Shown piece by piece: positions 8,528 to 16,427 of a DNA stretch of 64,000 nt; position 1 is the first letter of the stretch; each line of letters begins with the position of its first letter. The stretch covers positions 39,338-103,337 of the forward strand of contig JAJPJG010000055.1 in the NCBI GenBank assembly GCA_021324395.1. Reading direction: 5' to 3'. Source of the DNA: Spartobacteria bacterium (lineage in GTDB: Bacteria; Verrucomicrobiota; Verrucomicrobiia; Chthoniobacterales; Chthoniobacteraceae). The position numbers and the translations under genes were made by a program. The notes beneath the pieces are model-generated. The model ran no database searches, was not told where the DNA came from, and saw only the letters and a list, made by a program, of their open reading frames with translations.

Positions 8528-9691
8528 TCAATACCACAGCACAAAGCGCAGTCCGGCAATGATGGCATCGGCTGCGCGCGTTGTCCCGCCGGGATTCCAG
8601 ACGTATTGAAAATCCGGCTGAATGCGCAGGTGATGTGCGATTTCGGCGGACTGGTAAGTCAGTTCGAGGATCGTCTCGTGATGCGCCGGAACGCCGTTCT
8701 TAGCCGGAAACTCATCGCTCATTTTTGTATAATTCGCGCCGAGGCCGAGCGTGTCACCTTGGTAAAAAAGGCCCGTGTAAACTCCACCGGTTTCGAGATA
8801 CCACGTTGCGATGTTACGATTATCGGGCGCAACGCTTGCGCGCGAAAAAACCGTCACGCCACGATTCCCCGTTCCGGTGCGCAGCACTTGTCCTTCCGCG
8901 CTAAAATACGCACCGTAGTTGCCGTGACGATGAACCGTTGCATCGCGAATGTCCGGAAACTCCGCGCTGTCATAGTAACCGCCGAGTTTAACAACCGCGC
9001 GACGCACTTTGTCCGCATCTTCAGGCGTGCGCCAGTTGATTTCGCCGAGGAAAAGAGCGCCGTCCTGTGCGCTCAAACCAAAGCGGAGCCCGTGTTTGTT
9101 GTTGCGCAGTTCCTCGCCGGCATTGCCGCTGAAAGCGCCTGCGCGCAGAATCCACGTGTCGCGATCGATCTCGACGCGCACGCCCGGCGCGGTGAGCGGA
9201 TACGTCGGAAACGTGCTGACCTGTCCGATCGTCGCCGGTTCACCGAAGCAGCTATTGATGAAAACTCCGCCGGCTTCACTAACGAAAAACTCCGTGTCGA
9301 AGGCGAGCTTGCCCGCACGAACCGAGACGCCGTCGTTTTTGCCGCCGAAATCTTTTTCGATCCAGACTTCGTTCAGCCGAAGCGTGTCGTAAGCGTCTAT
9401 GTTGCTGGCGACGTTAAAATCGTGAACGTAATTTTGCGTGAGACTCTCGCCGTGCGGATAAAGCGCGCTGGCAAACAGCGTTGTTTCGCGAAAGCCGGCG
9501 AGTTTTTCCAAGTCGAGCGTCAGCCGCGCATCGAGCAAGCCTTCGTAAATCGCGCCGCGCCGAAAACCGCCGCCAAGATTTCCGAAAACTTCGCCGGTGT
9601 AGATCAACTCCGGCTTTACCGCACCGGCAGTTTGCGCGCGGGCGTTCGCGATCAGCGCGATTAAAAAAACGAGCGCAGCCGCGCGAATCAC
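8528..9691 (-). CDS. OprB-like carbohydrate-selective porin
   Basis: 387 residues with a signal peptide (AALVFLIALIANARA-Q) and alternating beta-strand pattern ending in LRFVLWY, whose terminal aromatic suits BAM-dependent outer-membrane insertion. Features such as LNEVWIEKDFGG, VRAGKLAFDTEFF, and the C-terminal LELTYQSAEIAHHLRIQPDFQYVWNPGG agree with the OprB family. Its ATG overlaps the stop of the DUF6580-like gene by four bases (ATGA), so it is translated with that gene. It may therefore be the outer-membrane route of the riboswitch-controlled group upstream, perhaps not for sugar. The substrate is inferred only from this context. Confidence 0.8.
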   Translation of the reverse strand: MIRAAALVFLIALIANARAQTAGAVKPELIYTGEVFGNLGGGFRRGAIYEGLLDARLTLDLEKLAGFRETTLFASALYPHGESLTQNYVHDFNVASNIDAYDTLRLNEVWIEKDFGGKNDGVSVRAGKLAFDTEFFVSEAGGVFINSCFGEPATIGQVSTFPTYPLTAPGVRVEIDRDTWILRAGAFSGNAGEELRNNKHGLRFGLSAQDGALFLGEINWRTPEDADKVRRAVVKLGGYYDSAEFPDIRDATVHRHGNYGAYFSAEGQVLRTGTGNRGVTVFSRASVAPDNRNIATWYLETGGVYTGLFYQGDTLGLGANYTKMSDEFPAKNGVPAHHETILELTYQSAEIAHHLRIQPDFQYVWNPGGTTRAADAIIAGLRFVLWY

Positions 9692-10293
9692 GCAATCCGT
9701 GTTGCGGAAAGTGGCGCAGTTTCCGTTGCGTGACGTTCGCGCGTAATGGCGAGACAGCCGAGAAATAGCGCGGTGAAAACGAGATCGCTCACAAACGTGT
9801 TACGGAAAAACATCCACGTCGGCGGGAAGCCCGGTTGTCCGGTCGTCAGCGCCTGCACGAGACCGGCGAAATTTTTAGCGTAAGCCGGATTGCTGAACCA
9901 TGACGCAGTGTCTGTGCCGATGTAAAACAACAGCGAGCTGACAATGCTGCCACCGAGAACAAGCGAAAAACGCGGACGCGCGCGCAGCATCAACCCGATA
10001 CCGCCTGCAATCGCAAGCGCTGCGTAACGCGGCAACATTTCGCTGCGGAGCAAATCAACGCCGTAGTGTGCGTTCAGCACGAGATCGGAAACAAACAACG
10101 CGGCTAGCGGCAACAACAGCGCCGCGCGTTTCGGAAAATAAATCGCTCCGCAAAGAGCAATGGCAGTCAGCGGCGCAAAATTCGGCAGCCAGTTCGTGTC
10201 GCCGCTGTAAGCAGTGACGATACGCCACGCAATGGCAACGGCGAACAGCGCGGCGATCGCGATTTTTTCGAAAGCGGAGGAGTGGGTTTTCAT
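9688..10293 (-). CDS. DUF6580-like multi-pass membrane protein, putative transporter
   Basis: 201 residues from the ATG at 10293, with about five hydrophobic helices and the family-like pattern NFAPLTAIALCGAIYFPKR, followed by LLPLAALFVSDLVLN and ending FRNTFVSDLVFTALFLG. These recur in a family annotated as putative transport proteins that resembles small substrate-binding (S) subunits of ECF transporters. The start was chosen because the longer frame adds a non-hydrophobic extension. It lies 90 bp downstream of the pseudopilin with no terminator seen, and overlaps the porin gene by 4 bp. Proximity to the cobalamin riboswitch operon suggests a role in corrinoid uptake (inference). Confidence 0.7.
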   Translation of the reverse strand: MKTHSSAFEKIAIAALFAVAIAWRIVTAYSGDTNWLPNFAPLTAIALCGAIYFPKRAALLLPLAALFVSDLVLNAHYGVDLLRSEMLPRYAALAIAGGIGLMLRARPRFSLVLGGSIVSSLLFYIGTDTASWFSNPAYAKNFAGLVQALTTGQPGFPPTWMFFRNTFVSDLVFTALFLGCLAITRERHATETAPLSATRIA

Positions 10294-10383
10294 GATCTGG
10301 ATTTGTTTTAGTGGAAAACGATGGCGCTGACCATCCAAGAAATGCGTCGGATTTTGTGAGTGCTTGACCTTGGTTTGCGCGCG

Positions 10384-11109
10384 TCATTGCAAATACTGCA
10401 TGCTGCCCTTCGGCGTGATGCGGCCGACATTTGCGGTCGGCAAACGCGTGTCAACCGTGCCGGGAAATGGCACGAATTTTTCCACGTGTCCGTCCAGGAA
10501 AAGAATGTTCGCCGCGTTTCCGTGGCGGAAGTGGACGGTCTGGTATTGGTTCTCGATCATGTAAAATTCCTCGATCATCGGATTCTTCGCGGAGGCCGGC
10601 GCCTGGAACGTGTTCACCTGCGCGCAGTCGCCAAACAACAAAACCTGCGACAACGAACCGAGGTTCGCGACTTTTCGCCCTGACAAAAATGTGTTGTAGC
10701 CGTAGCCGTAGCTCGCGCCTTTGAACTTCGGTTTCCAGATCGCTTCATTGTAAGGAAATGCCGGGCAGACGACGATGCCGCCGACTTGCATGATGTAGGG
10801 ATAGAGCGGCCCTTTCGTCTCATCGAGTGTGCGGCTGCCTTCCGGCCCGCCGACGCTGCCCCACGGCTCGAGACCAAAATACCAGAGTTTTCCGTCCGTG
10901 GTGTTTTCGGAGTAATTGAAAAACGTCTGGCTATGGTCGCTGAGGTAAAGCTGTGTGGCGACACCGAGCTGGCGCAGGCTGTTTGCACACAACGCGTATT
11001 GGCCGGTGCTGCGAACGATGCCGACGGTGCTCATCGCAAGGGTCGCAAGCACGGCGACGACAGCCATCGCCGTGAGTAACTCGACCAGCGTGAACGCAGC
11101 GCGTTTCAT
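10384..11109 (-). CDS. type II secretion-like pseudopilin (prepilin N-terminal methylation protein)
   Basis: 241 residues beginning MKRAAFTLVELLTAMAVVAVLATLAM, a prepilin leader with cleavage expected before F and Glu at +5, then a hydrophobic helix. The C-terminal part has the H-x-G-x-A-N-I-L-F-L-D-G-H-V pattern seen in planctomycete and verrucomicrobial 'DUF1559-like' prepilins. Its start overlaps the stop of the preceding PEP-CTERM gene (ATGA), so it belongs to the same operon. A longer frame up to 11298 exists but runs through the neighbouring coding sequence. Confidence 0.85.
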   Translation of the reverse strand: MKRAAFTLVELLTAMAVVAVLATLAMSTVGIVRSTGQYALCANSLRQLGVATQLYLSDHSQTFFNYSENTTDGKLWYFGLEPWGSVGGPEGSRTLDETKGPLYPYIMQVGGIVVCPAFPYNEAIWKPKFKGASYGYGYNTFLSGRKVANLGSLSQVLLFGDCAQVNTFQAPASAKNPMIEEFYMIENQYQTVHFRHGNAANILFLDGHVEKFVPFPGTVDTRLPTANVGRITPKGSMQYLQ

Positions 11110-11861
11110 CGCTTGCGATAATATAGCGCCAGCGCCCCGCCGGCTATCGCAAGCAGCGCCAGCGTTTGCGGCTCGGGAACCGGCGTGACATCGGCGACGG
11201 CATCGATTTCGCCAGTCACGGTCGAGCTGGTATTTACGATTTTGACGTAGGAAATGTCGGATAGTAATACAGCATCGCCATTCCCGTCGCGCGCCCAATC
11301 GATATCGAACGGCGTGCCGCCTGCGGAACCGGCGTAAAGCCCGAGCGCGTCGGCGGTGGTCTTGCCGGTAAAATCGGCGAGCGTCAGCGCGGGATTCACC
11401 GGCAAAGTTGAGTCGCCGCTCCCCTGCGTCGGAAACAAATCATCCGCACCGCGCGTGGTCGCGAGCTGGTAATACGTGATGTTGTCACGGCTCACCCAGA
11501 TCGTTTGCACCGGCTCGGTGAACGCACCGTTAATCGTGCCGCCGGATGTTGTGAAGAAACTGTTTCCGAAAATGATGAAATCGACCCCGAACGGATTCAG
11601 CGGATCGTTTGCAATCGCTTCGTTGAAACCGAGCACGAGAACGCCGCCGAGGCCGAGGCTGACGACTTGCGTGTTCGAAAATGCGGGCGCTGTGATGCCG
11701 GCGGTCGCTGTCGGTGCGCCGAGTGCGGCCTGCGCATTCGCGAACGATGCCGACGCGCCGGTGCCCTGCGTGAAACTCACGACGGTATCGGCCCACGGAT
11801 CAGCGGCGTTCGCATCGAGCGCGCAGACGCAGAGCGCCGCCGCGAGTGCGATGCGTTTCAT
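11106..11861 (-). CDS. PEP-CTERM surface protein
   Basis: 251 residues: a signal peptide (IALAAALCVCALDANA-A), a beta-rich exported domain containing GASASFANAQAALGAPT, and a C-terminal sorting tail VPEPQTLALLAIAGGALALYYRKR (PEP motif, hydrophobic helix, basic end). The domain resembles the secreted 'cell surface protein' found in B12-uptake loci of Bacteroidota, judged by pattern only. The start overlaps the previous gene by ATGA and the stop overlaps the pseudopilin gene by ATGA, so all three are one translationally coupled operon downstream of the cobalamin riboswitch. Confidence 0.82.
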   Translation of the reverse strand: MKRIALAAALCVCALDANAADPWADTVVSFTQGTGASASFANAQAALGAPTATAGITAPAFSNTQVVSLGLGGVLVLGFNEAIANDPLNPFGVDFIIFGNSFFTTSGGTINGAFTEPVQTIWVSRDNITYYQLATTRGADDLFPTQGSGDSTLPVNPALTLADFTGKTTADALGLYAGSAGGTPFDIDWARDGNGDAVLLSDISYVKIVNTSSTVTGEIDAVADVTPVPEPQTLALLAIAGGALALYYRKR

Positions 11862-12880
11862 TTTTTCCGTGAGGTAAAACGCGCCGCCAACGCTGCGAAT
11901 GCGATGCCGACGAATGCGAGCGTCGAAGGCTCGGGCACGGCTTGCACGCGATAGACGCTGCTCGGGCCGCTCAGGAAATCAGACGTCACCGCGACGTAGA
12001 GGCTGCCGTTCTGCGCATCGGCTGCGCCGAAAAACGGGCCGTTGTCAGTCTGGCCGACTGCACTGCCCGATGCGGTGTTGCTCAAATCGAAACTGGTCGC
12101 AGTCGAAGGCGCGCCGAACGGGCTGTTCAACGTGTAAAGATGATGATCGTCCGTGAGGCCGAGATACGCGTTGCTATTGCTTCCGTTGAACGACGCCGAC
12201 GCGTTCGCCATCGTCAGCGCGGTGCCGCTCGTGAGCGCCTGCTGCACTGCTGCGGCGCTGAATTTAAAAATGCCGCCGGAGAGCCCGAAGTTCGTCGCGC
12301 CGTAAAAAAGATCGCCCGCCGAGTCGAACGCGATCGGCCCCGAATAATCGCCGCCGGTATCCAGCAAGATGCTGGTCGCGCCGCTGCTCAGATCGAACTT
12401 GTAAACTTTGTTCTCCGGCGTGAATCCGCCCGGATTTGCCGACAGAAACGCGGTGCTGCCGGAAAATGCCAGATCGTAGTTACCGTTGATCGTGGCGATC
12501 AGATGCGACAACGAGCCATCGGTGCCGATGCTGCGGATCGTGCCGTTGGAATTTTCGCCGAAGTAAACCGTCGTGCCGGAAACGCGCACGAACGAACCGG
12601 AAATGCCGCCGGCACCGTAACTGAATAGCTCGGTTTCATCGCTGAAACTGCTCGCCATCGTCCTCTCGAAAAGCCGCGTATCGGACGTGCCGCCGAAATT
12701 GCCCGATTCGATGTAGAAGAGGTTGCCGGAGGAATCCGCGCCGACGCCGGAAATGCTGAAGCCGGAACCGGTGCTGAAAAGCAGCGACGAATTGTAGCCG
12801 CTGTTGCTGTTGAACGATTGGGCGAAAACGCCCGTGGATGCGATCGCGACGAGCGCGACAGCCAGGATGGTTTTTTTCAT
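11858..12880 (-). CDS. PEP-CTERM beta-propeller-like protein
   Basis: 340 residues with a signal peptide (KKTILAVALVAIASTGVFA-Q). About 270 residues of repeating short blocks follow, such as DSSGNLFYIES, VSGTTVYFGEN, GNYDLAFSGSTAFLS and DSAGDLFYGAT, the look of an NHL/SMP-30-type beta-propeller. It ends in a VPEPSTLAFVGIAFAALAARF sorting tail and RKK. The start at 12880 has an AAGAGA ribosome site and the signal peptide; the frame continues upstream only through the riboswitch. It is the first gene after the cobalamin riboswitch. By analogy with BtuG, a B12-binding surface beta-propeller in Bacteroides, it may capture corrinoids (inference). Confidence 0.82.
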   Translation of the reverse strand: MKKTILAVALVAIASTGVFAQSFNSNSGYNSSLLFSTGSGFSISGVGADSSGNLFYIESGNFGGTSDTRLFERTMASSFSDETELFSYGAGGISGSFVRVSGTTVYFGENSNGTIRSIGTDGSLSHLIATINGNYDLAFSGSTAFLSANPGGFTPENKVYKFDLSSGATSILLDTGGDYSGPIAFDSAGDLFYGATNFGLSGGIFKFSAAAVQQALTSGTALTMANASASFNGSNSNAYLGLTDDHHLYTLNSPFGAPSTATSFDLSNTASGSAVGQTDNGPFFGAADAQNGSLYVAVTSDFLSGPSSVYRVQAVPEPSTLAFVGIAFAALAARFTSRKK

Positions 12881-12997
12881 TTGGTCTCTTATTGGGTTGG
12901 AGAGACCAGCGGCATAACCACGAGCGCGAAAACGCCGCGGCGATTTGTCTGATCCCTCATTCTTCTTTTTGCGAAGAAGTTTTTTCGAGCCGGCCCG

Positions 12998-13215
12998 CAC
13001 ACGCGGCGGCACGAATGAGAGCGGGCTGGGCAAATGTTCTGGCTCCTGGCATACGGCGGATCTTCGAAAAAATCCGCGCACCTTTTTCCCGCCTTCACCG
13101 CGAATGCGCGATTGGCCATTGGGAAATTGTATCCAGTTACAGCAGCGCAACTGCTCCCGGTTTACACGGGATTTCTTGCGTCAGCTCACTTATTCAAATC
13201 GCAAAGAACTGCGGC
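12998..13215 (-). promoter_or_regulatory. cobalamin (B12) riboswitch
   Basis: On the minus strand the conserved core is readable in order. The first block is AAATCCCGTGTAAACCGGGAG (P3 hairpin region, about 13154-13175). It is followed by GCAGTTGCGCTGCTGTAACTG (the class 'CxGTxGCGCxxCTGTAA' element), then a variable arm, then the B12 box ATGCCAGGAGCCAGAACATTTGCC (box core at 13041-13050). Downstream, a CTTCTT-loop-AGAAGA hairpin and a long-range CTCATTC/GAATGAG pairing lie before the first gene and could form the expression platform. The start codon of the PEP-CTERM propeller gene is at 12880. Repression by adenosylcobalamin is expected from the family. Confidence 0.85.
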
Positions 13216-13304
13216 GTTGATAAACGGCGCAAAAACGCAACGCAAGATTTTTCGTTCACGCATCCACGAGCCGGTCCCGATATTGAGTATGTCTGGATAG
13301 GAAA

Positions 13305-13457
13305 CAAGCGCTCGCCGCAGGCGCGGCGGTCACCGGCTGCACGGTGCATTATGTCGATTCCGGCATGGACACCGGCGAAATCATCGCGCAACGCAAAGTG
13401 CCGATTCTTCCCGACGACACACCGGAAACCTTCCACACCCGCATCCAGGTCGCCTAG
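13305..13457 (+). pseudogene. purN: purN fragment (glycinamide ribonucleotide formyltransferase)
   Basis: This 50-codon stretch reads as an internal piece of PurN: QALAAGAAVTGCTVHYVDSG, then MDTGEIIAQRKVPILPDDTP, then ETFHTRIQVA and a TAG stop. The conserved GCTVHxVDxGxDTGxIIxQ and LPDDTPETxHxRIQ elements are intact. The roughly 125 residues normally upstream are absent, a stop lies in frame just before, and the C-terminus after RIQVA is cut short. It is therefore a remnant, not a working enzyme. It sits between the B12 riboswitch and an unrelated AT-richer gene. Confidence 0.8.
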
Positions 13458-13555
13458 CGGAGGTGCTGGCTTCGTTAAGCGTGCGGGATTGAGACGAAAT
13501 ACTGCCATAAAATGGCGATCTTCCATTCAGCCGTGCGCGCAAGCACGCTGCACCA

Positions 13556-14473
13556 TCAAGGGAAATGGTCCTTGTTCGGATCAGACTCCAGATTTCGGGA
13601 ACCAATCTTGGGATTATAGTAGCCGCCTATAGACACACTGCCATGTGGCGGTGCTGCAATGTCCACTTCAATCCGGCCATACTCGCCATCATCGAACCGA
13701 ACAAAAAACGAACGCTGAATAGTATCGTTCCATGTTGAGCGCCCCAAGCTGCTTGGCATATCAATGATAGCAACTTTCTGGTATCCAGATTCGGGCGCAG
13801 TAAAATCAAATTCCTCCTCTCTCAGCACCAGCTCGCCCTTTACAGCCTCGATCTCGCATCGCCAGTCGTAGGTTCCGTCTTGGGCTCTTTCATTCTCATG
13901 GCTCCACGCACGAACAATAAACTTGTATGGCGTCCCCAGCTTTACCTCCACTCCTCCTGAGGGTAGATTTATACGTGCTGATTGGATTTCCCTCAAAGGC
14001 TCAATCACCCCCTGCTTGTGCAGAGTAAAGATTGTCGGTCTGTTCTTATCCGGGTGATAAGTCACTTCTTTGCCATACGTGACATATAGTCCGCCGCCGT
14101 ATGACCCCGGCTTTCCAGGCAATGGCTTGACTCGATAATAACCCGGCTTGGAGACTTCAATGCTGAGAGCAAGGCCATGCATTCCTTCAATTGCAAAAAA
14201 ACCGGAAGCGTCCGACTGCAATACGCGGTTTGTCCCTTTTCCGCCAAAGGGATTGTCATTGGCGCTGGCTGTAACAGTTACGTTTGGAACCGGATCTCCA
14301 AATTGATCAATGACCTTTCCGTAAAAGGAAATCGGCGTCCTGAAATCCGCCATGAACTGCGCTTGCGGGGACTTTAAGAAAGTTTGAACAGGGCCGTTCT
14401 GGCTGTAACAAAACAAGATGAGAGCCAACACAGCGATACCCGCAAAAATTAGAAATAAGCTATACCTTCGCAT
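13556..14473 (-). CDS. membrane-anchored protein with carboxypeptidase-regulatory-like domain
   Basis: 305 residues: an N-terminal membrane anchor or uncleaved signal (LFLIFAGIAVLALILFCY), then FYGKVIDQFGDPVPNVTVTASAND and DASGFFAIEGM, the pattern of a CarboxypepD_reg/SpaA-like Ig fold. A beta-rich C-terminal half of unknown type follows. Base composition is visibly lower in GC than its neighbours, and it is flanked by purN and methyltransferase remnants, which suggests horizontally acquired DNA. Probably anchored in the inner membrane facing the periplasm. Function unknown. Confidence 0.7.
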   Translation of the reverse strand: MRRYSLFLIFAGIAVLALILFCYSQNGPVQTFLKSPQAQFMADFRTPISFYGKVIDQFGDPVPNVTVTASANDNPFGGKGTNRVLQSDASGFFAIEGMHGLALSIEVSKPGYYRVKPLPGKPGSYGGGLYVTYGKEVTYHPDKNRPTIFTLHKQGVIEPLREIQSARINLPSGGVEVKLGTPYKFIVRAWSHENERAQDGTYDWRCEIEAVKGELVLREEEFDFTAPESGYQKVAIIDMPSSLGRSTWNDTIQRSFFVRFDDGEYGRIEVDIAAPPHGSVSIGGYYNPKIGSRNLESDPNKDHFP

Positions 14474-14482
14474 AGCAGGTCT

Positions 14483-14659
14483 TCAAACGCGCGCTTTCTT
14501 CGTCTCGCCCCAGAAGGCGTCGTAGTTGCGGTTCGAGTTAAACGGCGGGTCGATGTAGATGAGATCGACGCAGGCATCGGGCAGCTTCTTTAGCTGCTTC
14601 AGGTTATCGCCGCAGTAGATGACACGCGTATCCACGAGTGCGTAAGGTTTGGCAACCAT
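14483..14659 (-). pseudogene. truncated site-specific DNA methyltransferase (N-terminal fragment)
   Basis: 58 residues reading VDTRVIYCGDNLKQLKKLPD, then CVDLIYIDPPFNSNRNYD, then AFWGETKKARV and a stop. This matches the N-terminus of N4/N6 amino-methyltransferases of restriction systems, including the catalytic DPPF motif and the following NSNRNYD. Normal proteins continue for 300 or more residues, so this is a truncation. The fragment stops right next to the AT-richer gene that ends at 14473, consistent with a rearrangement. Confidence 0.8.
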
Positions 14660-14690
14660 GCGCCGGAGTGTGCAACGCTTTGCTGCGCGA

Positions 14691-14740
14691 GCAAAAGAAA
14701 AAAGGCCGCGAAGCCCCTTTGCAGGAACTTCGCGCCCTTT
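14691..14740 (-). terminator. rho-independent terminator
   Basis: On the minus strand GGGCGCGAAG pairs with CTTCGCGGCC around a short loop and is followed by a T-rich run (14691-14703). It lies just downstream of the stop of the 235-residue protein gene (14758). Confidence 0.7.
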
Positions 14741-14757
14741 GCGTGATGTTTTTTAAC

Positions 14758-15465
14758 TTAGCCGCCGACAGTGATGCTCACCGGGTCGCTCCAGAGGCCG
14801 ACCTGATGGTCATCGGCGTGGTAGATCGCGCGATAGCTCCACTTCACAGGCGCCGTAGGGAACGGCGTAGTGTCGGTGTAATCGGGCGTGGTGTCATGCA
14901 CGAGGAAGACGAATCCTTTGCCGTCGCCGCGATCGACCTGGATTTCGCAGCCTTCAAGCGCCTGCTTCATGTTTTGCCAGCCCCAGCCGATTTCGACGCG
15001 GTTGCCGTTGAGCGATAGCTCCAGCACCGGTTTCACCGTGGTGAGATCGATTGCCGATTGCACGGCACCGATGATGTCAAGGTCTTCGCCGATCGCATCG
15101 AGGTAGCCCTCCGCTTTTTTCCAGCGCGCGATTTCGTCGAAGAGCCACGAGAGCATGCCAAAGTAAGGCGCGCCTGCGGGTGTGGTGAGCGCGACGGGAG
15201 CGGGCGGCGTGGTGACGGTGGTCGCGTCGCTCGTGCCGTTGGCAAGCAGGTTTCGCCACGTGGTGGCTGCCGGGCCTTCCGCACGGCGTGTGGGCATGTA
15301 GGTCTGCCATGCCCAGATAAGCCACGCGAGCGTGAGCTGGAGCTTTGTCTGCCGGGCGGCGCTGATGTCCAGCGCCGTGTAATATGCCGGCGTTTTTGTT
15401 TGCAGATTTGTGAACCAGGGAATCTGGTCCCCTTCTCTTGATGGAAAGAATGGCTGATTTGCCAT
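14758..15465 (-). CDS. conserved hypothetical protein with fibronectin-like C-terminus
   Basis: 235 residues, no signal peptide. The N-terminal half is helical (TPAYYTALDISAARQTKLQLTLAWLIWAWQTYMPTRR) and the C-terminal half is beta-rich (GNRVEIGWGWQNMKQALEGCEIQVDRGDG, SYRAIYHADDHQVGLWSDPVSITVGG), resembling a fibronectin type III-like module. A good AAGGAGA ribosome site precedes the ATG at 15465, and a terminator follows. I do not recognise a named family. Similar proteins appear to occur in Verrucomicrobiota, a memory-level impression not tested here. Confidence 0.65.
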   Translation of the reverse strand: MANQPFFPSREGDQIPWFTNLQTKTPAYYTALDISAARQTKLQLTLAWLIWAWQTYMPTRRAEGPAATTWRNLLANGTSDATTVTTPPAPVALTTPAGAPYFGMLSWLFDEIARWKKAEGYLDAIGEDLDIIGAVQSAIDLTTVKPVLELSLNGNRVEIGWGWQNMKQALEGCEIQVDRGDGKGFVFLVHDTTPDYTDTTPFPTAPVKWSYRAIYHADDHQVGLWSDPVSITVGG

Positions 15466-15627
15466 GTTTTGTTTCTCCTTGGGTTTAGTTTTGTTGTTGT
15501 GTTTTCAAGGCGGATTGTTCGCCGTGAAAGGGATTGCGCCGGTGGCTAAAAAGCGACACCCGGCGGTCGGAAGCTGTTTTCCGGCTAAAAATCGCCACTT
15601 TGGCCCTGTTCGGGAGGTTTCCTGTCA

Positions 15628-15940
15628 CAGAATACCCCGTAGTTGCCTCGGAAAACCCCGGGAGGTGTGGCGGAATCGCGCGGAGGTGGAATGGAGCACG
15701 TCGAAGGTGAAGCGGATTACCCCGTGGGTGCGACGGACAACCTCGCGTGCAAACCGCACAACCCCGCGGATGAAACGGACAACCTCGTGGGTGCGATAGA
15801 TTACCTCCGGGTAGGAGCGGAATACCCCGCAGGTATGAAGGAAAACCCCGGGGATGGATTTGAAAACCTCGCGGCTGTCCCGGAATAGCCCGAAGCTCAC
15901 GCGGAAAACCCCGAAGCTGGAACAGAAAATCTCGCGGAAA
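15628..15940. repeat. degenerate 21-bp tandem repeat array
   Basis: About 14-15 consecutive degenerate units with a 21-bp period of the form CGGA(A/C)AACC(C/T)CGxGGxTGxx, for example at 15712, 15733 and 15754. Because 21 is a multiple of three, most frames stay open and give heptapeptide repeats on both strands. None has a convincing start plus ribosome site, so I treat the array as non-coding or as the relic of a repeat protein. It occupies much of the 700-bp gene-free gap 15466-16169. The rest of that gap is AT-richer with a decayed 'GATGACACAGATTCGCGCGGATT'-type stretch near 15961-15984. Confidence 0.75.
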
Positions 15941-16169
15941 AGGACCGGAAGGTGATCCGCTGATGACACAGATTCGCGCGGATTCAAAGAACGTGCACAA
16001 CGAATTCCCGTCTGCGACATCTGCGAAACCTTCGGACTACAAACGCGGCTGCCAAACATGGCCGCGGATTTTACCGAAACGAAAAAATGCGTAAATACGG
16101 CAAAGGACGTATGTTCAGTATGGCAGTTCTCTGTTAAAACCCATCGCGTTCAAACCAAGGAGAAGTGCG

Positions 16170-16388
16170 ATGCACGATGATGTTTTAACGAAACGCGAGC
16201 TGCAGGTAGTCACGCTGGTCAGCAAAGGGCTGTCCAACGCGAAGATCTCCGACACCCTCGGTATCTCGGAGAAGACAGTGAAGAAGCACCTGGAAAATAT
16301 CTTCCGAAAACTAGGTGTCGATTGCCGCACAGCGGCAAGCGCGTGGTTCTTCAGGGTCTATGGGGTGGATGGAAAGATTGGCGGATGA
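16170..16388 (+). CDS. stand-alone LuxR-type helix-turn-helix protein
   Basis: 72 residues consisting almost only of a GerE/LuxR DNA-binding domain: LTKRELQVVTLVSKGLSNAK, then ISDTLGISEKTVKKHLENIFRKLGV, then CRTAASAW. An AAGGAGA ribosome site lies at the normal distance before the ATG. Receiver or ligand-binding domains are absent, as in small GerE-like regulators. It is next to the two-component genes but converges with them, so a link is only possible. Confidence 0.85.
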   Translation: MHDDVLTKRELQVVTLVSKGLSNAKISDTLGISEKTVKKHLENIFRKLGVDCRTAASAWFFRVYGVDGKIGG

Positions 16389-16427
16389 ATCGCCGGAATG
16401 GGATGGCAGCTAGTTAAGCTCCTTTAT

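Noticed and set aside
13150..13304. Upstream extension of the PEP-CTERM propeller gene (frame to 13150)
   Set aside because: It would translate the riboswitch; the signal peptide and ribosome site support the start at 12880.
15485..16059. Long frames over the 21-bp repeat (both strands)
   Set aside because: They stay open only because the repeat period is a multiple of three; none has a plausible start or conserved domain.
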